From NCBI GenBank assembly GCA_003164655.1, contig PLTW01000125.1, positions 1 to 6,704 on the forward strand: a stretch of 6,704 nt of DNA, read 5' to 3'. The notes below the pieces were generated by a model. That model was given only the letters and a program-made list of their open reading frames with translations. It was not told the origin of the DNA and did not search any database. A program made the translations under genes and the position numbers. Source of the DNA: Actinomycetota bacterium (lineage in GTDB: Bacteria > Actinomycetota > Thermoleophilia > UBA2241). Shown piece by piece: positions 1 to 5,486 of the stretch (its first letter is position 1; each line of letters starts with the position of its first letter).

Positions 1-1299
1 CGCGTCGGCGGCGAAGGCATCCATCTGTCCGGAGCTCGTGCGGAATACCCTGTCCTTGACGCTCACCCTCTCGCTCAGGCGCAACACGAGCCGCTCGTCG
101 CCGGGCCGGCCGCCGGCCAGCAAGGCCGCCAGCCGCGCCGGCTGGGTCGATCCCCAGATGGTGTAGATCTGCACGACATCGGCCTCGTTGAGGTCGCGGA
201 CGACACGCACCGTCACCTTTCCCCCGGCCTCGTCGACGGCCTCGACCCGGCCGACCTGGACGCCCCGGTGACCGCCGCGACCGCCGCTGCGCACGGCGGC
301 GTGGTCGCCCTCGAGGTGCGCCGTGGTGAAGCCGCGCGAGAAGCTCTGTTCGAGCCGCGAGAGCCACTGCGGCAGCACTGTAAACCCGTCGGGATCGGCC
401 AGCGCCGCGTCGAGCGCCTCGCGATAGACGGCGGTGGTCACGGCAACGTAGGCCGCGTCTTTCATGCGGCCCTCGATCTTGAACGAGGTGACCCCGGCCG
501 TGAGCAGCGCCGGCAGGGCCGAGATGGCGGCGAGATCGGCGGTCGACAGGACGCGATGCGGCTCGCCGCCGTCTGCGGCGGTGTCGGCTCGGGCCGCGGT
601 GTCGATGCCGGGGCCCGAGCCGCCGCGCGGCCGGCCTTCGGTGAGCCGGTAGCGCATGCGGCAGGCCTGGCTGCAGCGCCCGCGGTTGCCGCTGCGCCCC
701 GAAGCCATGCTCGACAGCAGGCAGGCGCCCGAGTAGCCGTAGCACAGGGCGCCGTGGATGAACGCCTCTAGGGCCAGGCCGTGCGGATCGAGCGCGGCGA
801 TCTCGTCGAGACTCAGCTCGCGCGCCAGGATGGCGCGCGTGAAGCCCAGCCCGGCGAGGAGCTCGAGCTGAGCGCTCGAGTGCGTGTCGAGCTGCGTGCT
901 GGCGTGCAGCTCGAGGTCCGGATAGGCCTCGTGGACGAGCGTCGCAAAACCGAGGTCGGCGACGATCAGGGCGTCGAGGCCGGCGCGGTAGGGCGCTTCC
1001 AGAGCCGCAAGGGCGGGCGCGAGCTCGTCGTCTTTGAGCAACACGTTCAGGGCGAGATGCACGCGAGCGCCGAAGAGGTGGGCGCGGTCGATCGCCGCCG
1101 GCAGCGCCGCCGGTGCGAAGTTGCCGGCAAATGCCCGCGCGCTCCAGGTGTCCAGGCCGAGGTAGACGGCGTCGGCGCCGGCCGACAGGGCCGCCTGCAA
1201 AGCAGGCGCCCCCCCGGCCGGCGCCAGCAGCTCGGCCGCCGGCCGCGCCGCAGACCCGGGCAGTGGCGCGAGAGCGCTCAGTCGGCGATCAGCTTCCAC
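1..1299 (-). CDS. U32-family protein, RlhA-like (3' end outside window)
   Basis: The frame is open over 433 codons to the window edge with no stop. Residues 23-57 (ELLAPAGG, then AGADAVYLGLDTWS) form the first strand-helix unit of the U32 barrel. Residues 178-196 match the U32 signature exactly (E-x-F-x2-G-A-L-C-x4-G-x-C-x-L-S). Cysteines 186, 193, 209 and 213 form the cluster that in related proteins is thought to hold iron-sulfur. KIEGRMK at 274-280 is also typical. Residues 314-352, with SFSRGF and later HRGVQVGRV, resemble the region after the barrel in long U32 proteins (DUF3656 type), for example E. coli RlhA, which hydroxylates a 23S rRNA cytidine using prephenate. A role in RNA hydroxylation is therefore more likely than the old label 'collagenase/peptidase', but the substrate is inferred. 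The start is GTG at 1297-1299, the only ATG, GTG or TTG before the domain. It overlaps the NIF3 gene by 22 bases and has only a weak GGAG next to it. A Gly/Arg/Asp-rich stretch at residues 219-249 looks inserted. Confidence 0.92.
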   Translation of the reverse strand, partial: MEADRRLSALAPLPGSAARPAAELLAPAGGAPALQAALSAGADAVYLGLDTWSARAFAGNFAPAALPAAIDRAHLFGARVHLALNVLLKDDELAPALAALEAPYRAGLDALIVADLGFATLVHEAYPDLELHASTQLDTHSSAQLELLAGLGFTRAILARELSLDEIAALDPHGLALEAFIHGALCYGYSGACLLSSMASGRSGNRGRCSQACRMRYRLTEGRPRGGSGPGIDTAARADTAADGGEPHRVLSTADLAAISALPALLTAGVTSFKIEGRMKDAAYVAVTTAVYREALDAALADPDGFTVLPQWLSRLEQSFSRGFTTAHLEGDHAAVRSGGRGGHRGVQVGRVEAVDEAGGKVTVRVVRDLNEADVVQIYTIWGSTQPARLAALLAGGRPGDERLVLRLSERVSVKDRVFRTSSGQMDAFAADA

Positions 1300-2255
1300 T
1301 CCGCATCGCGCCGCACGCGGATAAGCCCCGAGGTCGGCACGATCTGAACGCCGTGGCGCTCGTACTCGTCGAGCAGCAGGTTGACGCCCACCGAGTCGCT
1401 CGAGATGTGGCCGGCGATCACCACGTGGATGTGGTTGTCCTCGGCCACCTTGCGCAGCTCGGGACTCATGTGCATGCCGACGATGGTGCCGACGCCGTGG
1501 TCGGCGAGCTTCTCCATGATCGGCACCGGACCCTCGGTGCCGCCGGTCATGTCGACCCACACCTTGCCGGCATACTTGCCGGCCTTCTCCTCGACGACAT
1601 ACGGTCCGGCTCCTCTGGCGGCCGCCGTGCGATACTCGGGCACCTCGAACAGCACGCGCCGCACGTCGTCGACCAGCAGCGGCTCGCGCTCGGCCAGGAG
1701 ACGGCTCAGAAAGCTCGTGACGAGGTTGTCGGTCGGCGTGTGGGCCGAGAAGAACGGGATGCCGAGCAGACCGGCGGCGTCGATCGCCTGGTCGACGTTC
1801 ATGGGCATGAAGCGGCGGCGGACTTCGACCCGGCGCTCGTCCATGACCGACTCGCCGACGTTGATCGGCACACCCCACGTTTCCCACACCTCGGCCTGCA
1901 TCTCCATGACGCGATCGAGCTTGGAAAGCGCCATGCCCTCGGGGTGGTGGGTGTAGATGGCGTCGATGCGACGACCCTTTTCGCGCAGGCGGTCGGTGAG
2001 CAGCACCTCCCCGACGTTCATGTCGATGCCGGCGATGATCGAGGTGACCTCGGTGTCGCGGTCGCCCACGTAGATGCGGGTGTCGATGTACGGGTTGGTC
2101 AGCTCCTCGTCGTCGAAGAGGTCCTTGAGATAGTCGGGGAGCGCCTCGTAACGGCGTTCGGCCATGGCGAGTGAACGCGCGACGCGCTCGCGGCCTCGGG
2201 GATCGGCTTCGATGCCCATGCGGATCGCGGTCTCGTACATCTCTCCTAGCTTCAC
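1278..2255 (-). CDS. NIF3-like (DUF34) metal-binding protein
   Basis: The product has 325 residues. THHPEG at 102-107 supplies the paired histidines H103 and H104, SAHTPTDN at 170-177 supplies H172 and D176, and AGHISSD at 281-287 supplies H283 and D287. These are the positions that bind two metal ions in NIF3/YqfO/YbgI proteins, with Asp at the last position where Glu is usual. The N-terminal part (MYETAIRMGIEADPRGRE, NPYIDTRIYVGD) is typical of a longer NIF3 subgroup often named 'NGG1p-interacting factor'. The biochemical role is unsettled; the common label 'GTP cyclohydrolase 1 type 2' is not supported by anything here. The chosen start is GTG at 2253-2255, because AAAGGA lies five bases upstream. 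The frame stays open upstream to another GTG at 2301-2303, but those 16 residues look non-conserved. An ATG at 2238-2240 is possible but less well spaced. The 3' end overlaps the U32 gene, suggesting coupled translation. Confidence 0.93.
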   Translation of the reverse strand: MKLGEMYETAIRMGIEADPRGRERVARSLAMAERRYEALPDYLKDLFDDEELTNPYIDTRIYVGDRDTEVTSIIAGIDMNVGEVLLTDRLREKGRRIDAIYTHHPEGMALSKLDRVMEMQAEVWETWGVPINVGESVMDERRVEVRRRFMPMNVDQAIDAAGLLGIPFFSAHTPTDNLVTSFLSRLLAEREPLLVDDVRRVLFEVPEYRTAAARGAGPYVVEEKAGKYAGKVWVDMTGGTEGPVPIMEKLADHGVGTIVGMHMSPELRKVAEDNHIHVVIAGHISSDSVGVNLLLDEYERHGVQIVPTSGLIRVRRDAEWKLIAD

Positions 2256-2260
2256 GTGAG

Positions 2261-2266
2261 TCCTTT
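2261..2266 (-). promoter_or_regulatory. Ribosome binding site of the NIF3 gene
   Basis: The minus strand reads AAAGGA, five bases before the GTG at 2253-2255. It is one of only two clear Shine-Dalgarno sequences in the window, and it decides the NIF3 start in favour of this GTG over the longer frame. It lies partly within a 5-base inverted repeat (2258-2262 with 2275-2279), so it could be partly masked in the mRNA. Confidence 0.7.
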
Positions 2267-2285
2267 CGTGAGGTGACTCGGGGGC

Positions 2286-2301
2286 GCGACCGCGAGGTCG
2301 C
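2286..2301 (-). other. Small hairpin in the NIF3 leader
   Basis: GCGACC (2286-2291) and GGTCGC (2296-2301) are perfect inverted 6-mers around a 4-base loop. All pairs are Watson-Crick on either strand. The hairpin falls between the candidate NIF3 promoter and its ribosome binding site. No T-run follows on the minus strand, so it is not a standard intrinsic terminator. In sequence this GC-rich, a stem of this size could be chance. Confidence 0.3.
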
Positions 2302-2327
2302 ACACGAACGCTTGTGGCCTGGCTACC

Positions 2328-2353
2328 ATTCTACTACCCAGTACGGTCGTACT
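2328..2353 (-). promoter_or_regulatory. Candidate promoter and palindromic operator upstream of NIF3
   Basis: Minus-strand TAGAAT at 2333-2328 differs from the -10 consensus by one base and sits in one of the few AT-richer spots of the window. A start near 2321 would give a leader of about 65 bases. No good -35 hexamer is visible. Directly upstream, 2340-2353 is a 14-base palindrome (AGTACG, two bases, CGTACT) lying in the -10/-35 spacer, where a repressor could bind. The spot lies in the 123-base gap between the glycosylase stop and the NIF3 start. The assignment rests on pattern only. Confidence 0.35.
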
Positions 2354-2378
2354 CGGGCGCCGGGCCCGGCACACGTCG

Positions 2379-3044
2379 TCAGCGCCGGCGGGCGCGCGGC
2401 AGCGGGCGCGATAAAAAGCGGCTGTCGGCGTCGACGAAGCGCCAGGGCGTGCCGGGCGCGGCAGTGACACCGATGCGCGGGGTCGCCACGATGCGCGGCG
2501 CGCGGCGCGACCAGGTCGCGGGATCGCGGCCCTCGACACTCTCGCGGGCAAAGAAGCCGGCTCTGTCGGGAGCGCCGTCGCCCGTCCCGGCCGGGCCGTC
2601 CGCGTCGCAAACCGGCCCGCACGCGCAAAGCCCGTTGTCGGCGCGGCCGATGGCAAGCGCCTGAGTGAGCCTGGCAGGGCCGCTGCAGAGGCGCCGCAGG
2701 TCTTCAAGGCCGCGGCGCTCCCGCATGCGTTGGAGGCCGTCGGTGGGTTCGAGAGCGCGCAACAGCACGGCGGCGGCCTGGCCTTCAGCCTCGCAGACGA
2801 CGTTGACGCAGAAGTGCAGTCCCATCGTGAAGTAGACGTACAGGCGGCCCGGCGGGCCGAACATGACCGCGTTGCGCGCCGTCCGGCCTCGGTACGAGTG
2901 ACTCGCCGGGTCGTCGGCGCGGTAGGCTTCGACCTCTACCAGCCGGCCACCAACGCCGTCGCACATGAAGGCACAGCCGAGCAGATCGTGAGCGACCTCG
3001 AGAACGGGCCGGTCGAAAAACGCGCAGGGCAGACGCTCGCTCAC
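2379..3044 (-). CDS. mpg: DNA-3-methyladenine glycosylase, AAG/MPG family
   Basis: This base-excision repair enzyme removes alkylated purines such as 3-methyladenine and deaminated ones such as hypoxanthine. With GTG at 3042-3044 the product has 221 residues. VEVEAY (36-41) carries the catalytic Glu39 and stacking Tyr41 (human E125, Y127). His49 in ASHSYRG matches H136, Tyr71 in YVY matches Y159, Asn81 in FCVNVV matches N169, and Arg96 in LLRALEP matches R182. LCSGPARLTQAL, PRIGV and PWRF complete the fold. Met74 occupies the position of human Tyr162, which fills the DNA gap left by the flipped base. The frame also extends to a TTG at 3108-3110 that overlaps the HAD stop. I prefer the GTG because the fold begins right after it (LPCAFFDRPVLEVAHDLLG) and the 22 extra residues are low-complexity. 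Neither start has a good ribosome binding site. The gene follows HAD closely and is probably cotranscribed with it. Confidence 0.93.
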   Translation of the reverse strand: MSERLPCAFFDRPVLEVAHDLLGCAFMCDGVGGRLVEVEAYRADDPASHSYRGRTARNAVMFGPPGRLYVYFTMGLHFCVNVVCEAEGQAAAVLLRALEPTDGLQRMRERRGLEDLRRLCSGPARLTQALAIGRADNGLCACGPVCDADGPAGTGDGAPDRAGFFARESVEGRDPATWSRRAPRIVATPRIGVTAAPGTPWRFVDADSRFLSRPLPRARRR

Positions 3045-3102
3045 GATGCCGCGAGTTTCGGCGCCGTCGCGGCCAGAGCCCTCGTCAACGCTGCCGACGC
3101 TC

Positions 3103-3828
3103 TCAGGCAAGCGTGGATCGCGGTTCCGCCGCGGTCAGGAACGGATGGCTCAGGAGCTCCTCGAGCTGAGCGATCTCGGGGCCGACAAAAGCAGTGTCGC
3201 CCTCGTAGTGACCGGATGCCCCGCCACTCGCGAGGCGCAGCCGCAGGACGCTCATGCCGAGTGCCGCGGCGCCGCTCAGCTCGCGGCTGTCGCCGTCGCC
3301 GACATAGACGCACTCCGGCGGCGCAACTCCGAGGCTGCGCGTAACGTGGAGGTAGATCTCGGGCCGCGGCTTGCGCACGCCGACAAGGCAGGAGAAGCCG
3401 GCCGCCTCGAAACGACTCGAGAGCGGGCAGCCGGACCACACGGCCGGTGTCTCGATCGACGAGTCGCTGACAAGGCCGAGCCGCCATCCCGCCGCGCGCA
3501 CGGCGTCGAGCGTCGCCAGCGTCTCGGCGTCGGCGGCGAGCAGCTCGCGAGTCAACTCCAGGCGCCGCGTAGCCGCCCGTTCGACGGCGTCGGCGTCCGG
3601 GTCTCCCCCACAGCATGCCGCCAGCAGGCGCAGCGTCTCGGCAAGCGAGCCCGTGAGCCCGGCGAACCGCTCCCGATGCGACGCCCGAATAGCCGCCGCA
3701 AACGCGCCCGTGTCGACCGCCAGGTCGACCGCCATCAGATGGGCGACGGCATCGCGCCGTTCCGGTCGGTTCGGCACAAGCGTGCCCCAAAGATCGAAGA
3801 GGACGGCTCGCGGCCTGTCGTTGTCCAT
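3103..3828 (-). CDS. HAD-superfamily hydrolase (haloacid dehalogenase-like)
   Basis: The 241-residue product has all four HAD motifs: motif I VLFDLWGTLV with nucleophile Asp12, motif II LVSDSS with Ser121, motif III RKPRPEIY with Lys153, and motif IV VYVGDGDS with Asp178 and Asp180. The helical stretch at about residues 20-105 is the size of a C1 cap, placing it near subfamily IA. Position 14, two after the nucleophile, is Trp, whereas most HAD phosphatases have Asp there as general acid; haloacid dehalogenases and some uncharacterised HADs have an aromatic residue instead. The substrate cannot be named. The ATG at 3826-3828 is the only sensible start, because an in-frame TAG lies 12 bases upstream of it and there is no ribosome binding site. 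A TAGAAT box 7 bases before the ATG suggests leaderless transcription. The glycosylase gene follows, either overlapping by 8 bases or after 58 bases depending on its start. Confidence 0.9.
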   Translation of the reverse strand: MDNDRPRAVLFDLWGTLVPNRPERRDAVAHLMAVDLAVDTGAFAAAIRASHRERFAGLTGSLAETLRLLAACCGGDPDADAVERAATRRLELTRELLAADAETLATLDAVRAAGWRLGLVSDSSIETPAVWSGCPLSSRFEAAGFSCLVGVRKPRPEIYLHVTRSLGVAPPECVYVGDGDSRELSGAAALGMSVLRLRLASGGASGHYEGDTAFVGPEIAQLEELLSHPFLTAAEPRSTLA

Positions 3829-3835
3829 GCCCGAG

Positions 3836-3841
3836 ATTCTA
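3836..3841 (-). promoter_or_regulatory. Candidate -10 box for leaderless HAD transcription
   Basis: The minus strand reads TAGAAT (one mismatch to TATAAT), then seven bases, then the HAD ATG. Counting from the box puts +1 at 3829 or 3828, on or next to the A of the ATG. This spacing is typical of leaderless genes in actinobacteria, which often need only the -10 element. The absence of any Shine-Dalgarno sequence before this ATG supports it. No -35 element is recognisable. Confidence 0.5.
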
Positions 3842-3889
3842 GCTCACGGCCGCTGCCGTCCGCCGTGCAGGGCGGCCCGTCGAGGCCAC

Positions 3890-3915
3890 TCCCCGCCGCG
3901 CGACGGTGGCGGGGA
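3890..3915 (-). terminator. GC-rich hairpin between argH and the HAD gene
   Basis: Bases 3890-3897 and 3908-3915 are perfect inverted 8-mers (TCCCCGCC and GGCGGGGA on the plus strand) around a 10-base loop, about 70 bases after the argH stop. No T-run follows in the direction of transcription, so it is not a canonical intrinsic terminator. U-tract-poor hairpins are proposed to act as terminators or mRNA 3'-end barriers in high-GC bacteria. Its place between argH and a gene with its own candidate promoter fits that role. Confidence 0.35.
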
Positions 3916-3982
3916 CCCCGGCGGCAGTGCCAGAAATCGGCTCGGCGCCGCCCGAAGTCCCCGCCGCCCTGTTCCCTTACCG

Positions 3983-5356
3983 CTAGGCCTCGAGCGCCTC
4001 GCGAGCCAGGGCGAGCTGCTCGCGCACGCGCACGGGCGCCGAACCGCCGGCGCTCACCTTGGCGGCCAGCGAACGCCGCGCGTCGGCCAGGCCGGCGATG
4101 CCGCCGGCCAGCGCCGGCGAGAGCGCGGCGAGCTCGTCGGGAGGCAGCTCGCCGAGCTCACAGCCCTTTTCGAGGCAGCGCCGCACCAGCGCGCCGGTGA
4201 CGTGGTGGGCCTCGCGGAACGGCAGGCCCCGCGCGACGAGCTCGTCGGCCACGTCGGTGGCCATGAGAAACGAGCCGCAGGCCGCCGCCATGGTCCCGGT
4301 GTCGAACTTCACGCCGGCCAGCAGCTCGGCGACGACCGGCAGCAACGCCTGGATGCAGTCGACGGCGTCGAACAGGTAGCGCTTGTCTTCGCGCAGATCG
4401 GTGTTGTAGGCAAGCGGCAGACCGTGCAGCGTGGTCAGCAGTCCCTGCAGGTCGGCGGCCACTCGCGGACCGGCCGCACGCATGAGCTCGGCGGCGTCGG
4501 GGTTGCGCTTTTGCGGCATGATGCTCGAGCCGCCGCTCACGGCGTCCGGCAAAGCCACGAAGCCGAACTCGGCGGTGGCCCACAGCACGATCTCGCCGCC
4601 GATGCGGCTGAGGTGGATGGCCAGGGTGGCCGCCGCCGCGAGATAGTCGCAGGCGAAGTCGCGGTCGGCGACGGCATCGAGCGAGTTGGGCGCGACCCGC
4701 TCGAAACCGAGCTCCGCGGCCACGGCGGCGCGGTCGATATCGTAGTTGAGGCCAACGGCCGCTCCGGCGCCGAGGGGCAGCTCGAGGCAGGCGTCGAGCG
4801 CGACCGCGAACCTGTCGCGGTCGCGCTCGAGCATCCAGAACCAGGCGAGCAGGTGGTGAGCCAGCGATGTCACCTGGGCGCGCTGCAGATGCGTGTAGGC
4901 GGGCATGACCGTCTCGACGTGCGGCTCGGCCCGGGCGAGCAGCAGCTCCTGGAGGCCGCGCAAGGCGTCGCGGTGACCCTCGATCACGCGGCGCAGATGG
5001 AGCCGCACGTCGGTCACCACCTGGTCGTTGCGGCTGCGCGCCGTGTGAAGCTTGGCGGCCGGCGCGCCGCACAGCTCGGTCAGGCGGCGCTCGATCGCCA
5101 TGTGGACGTCTTCGTCGTCATCGCGGGGCACGAAGGCGCCCGACTCGATCTCACTCGCCACCTGGGCGAGGCCGTCCTCGATAGCGCGCAGGTCGGCATC
5201 GGCGATGACTCCCGCACGCTTGAGCGCCTGCGTGTGGGCCGTCGATCCCTCGATGTCTTCGGGCCACAGTCGCCAATCGAGCGTGAGCGACGAGTTCAGG
5301 GCGATAAACGCCGCCGACCGCTCACCAGCGAACCGTCCCGATCGGGCCTTGCTCAT
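3983..5356 (-). CDS. argH: Argininosuccinate lyase
   Basis: ArgH catalyses the last step of arginine synthesis, argininosuccinate to arginine plus fumarate, as a cytosolic homotetramer with active sites built from three subunits. The full length of 457 residues is normal for the family. Visible signatures are HTARSRNDQ (104-112), YTHLQRAQ (154-161, with catalytic His156), NSLDAVADRDF (224-234) and the fumarase/lyase loop GGSSIMPQKRNP (275-286), which carries the catalytic serine and substrate-binding Lys283 and Asn285. The N-terminus (SGRFAGE) is also typical. At 202-206 it reads GLNYD where many ArgH proteins have GTTFP, probably a lineage variant. The ATG at 5354-5356 is preceded by AGGGAGG at a 4-base spacing. 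argG lies 130 bases upstream and is presumably part of the same arginine gene group; a dyad and -10-like box in the gap may give argH its own control. Confidence 0.98.
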   Translation of the reverse strand: MSKARSGRFAGERSAAFIALNSSLTLDWRLWPEDIEGSTAHTQALKRAGVIADADLRAIEDGLAQVASEIESGAFVPRDDDEDVHMAIERRLTELCGAPAAKLHTARSRNDQVVTDVRLHLRRVIEGHRDALRGLQELLLARAEPHVETVMPAYTHLQRAQVTSLAHHLLAWFWMLERDRDRFAVALDACLELPLGAGAAVGLNYDIDRAAVAAELGFERVAPNSLDAVADRDFACDYLAAAATLAIHLSRIGGEIVLWATAEFGFVALPDAVSGGSSIMPQKRNPDAAELMRAAGPRVAADLQGLLTTLHGLPLAYNTDLREDKRYLFDAVDCIQALLPVVAELLAGVKFDTGTMAAACGSFLMATDVADELVARGLPFREAHHVTGALVRRCLEKGCELGELPPDELAALSPALAGGIAGLADARRSLAAKVSAGGSAPVRVREQLALAREALEA

Positions 5357-5360
5357 GGTC

Positions 5361-5367
5361 CCTCCCT
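5361..5367 (-). promoter_or_regulatory. argH: Ribosome binding site of argH
   Basis: The minus strand reads AGGGAGG, four bases before the argH ATG. It is a strong purine-rich Shine-Dalgarno match that fixes the start, unlike most other genes here, which have weak or no sites. Confidence 0.7.
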
Positions 5368-5391
5368 GCTCGGCCGCCCCGCGGCGCCGAG

Positions 5392-5419
5392 TGATCGCTC
5401 ACCCGGCACCGCGATCATA
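5392..5419 (-). promoter_or_regulatory. Inverted repeat overlapping a -10-like box upstream of argH
   Basis: TGATCGC (5392-5398) and GCGATCA (5411-5417) are perfect inverted 7-mers separated by 12 bases, with arm centres 19 bases apart, close to two helical turns. Minus-strand TATGAT at 5419-5414, one mismatch from the -10 consensus, overlaps the promoter-side arm, so the dyad would span from the -10 to beyond the start point. That is a classical repressor position, or a hairpin in the argG-argH spacer. It does not resemble the AT-rich ARG box of ArgR. No -35 hexamer is convincing. Confidence 0.4.
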
Positions 5420-5486
5420 GCCCCTCCCTCACGGCCACCTCATCACAGCGAGCCCACCGTCGCGGCGACCCGTACCCGACGACCCG

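Noticed and set aside
1..1299. U32 protein as a secreted collagenase-type protease
   Set aside because: No signal peptide is visible and the four-cysteine pattern fits RNA-hydroxylase relatives. The peptidase name is historical.
268..2174. Several plus-strand open frames opposite the U32 and NIF3 genes
   Set aside because: They are complements of well-conserved minus-strand genes in GC-rich DNA. They have no recognisable domains or ribosome binding sites and change register from one to the next.
2359..2370. 12-base GC palindrome (GCCGGGCCCGGC) after the glycosylase stop
   Set aside because: It has no spacer for a loop of reasonable stem length and no T-run. Such GC palindromes are expected at this base composition.
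2252..2707. Minus-strand alternative frames overlapping the 3' half of the glycosylase gene
   Set aside because: They are Arg/Ala/Pro-rich frames inside a gene with a clear family match. They look like GC-driven frames without coding signal.
3041..3790. Alternative minus-strand frame within the HAD gene
   Set aside because: The HAD frame has all four motifs in order. The other frame is Arg/Gly-rich with no domain.
5392..5417. Classical ArgR ARG box
   Set aside because: ARG boxes are AT-rich, about 18 bases, with TGAAT/ATTCA-like halves. The dyad here is GATCGC-based and GC-rich, so I list it only as an unassigned dyad.
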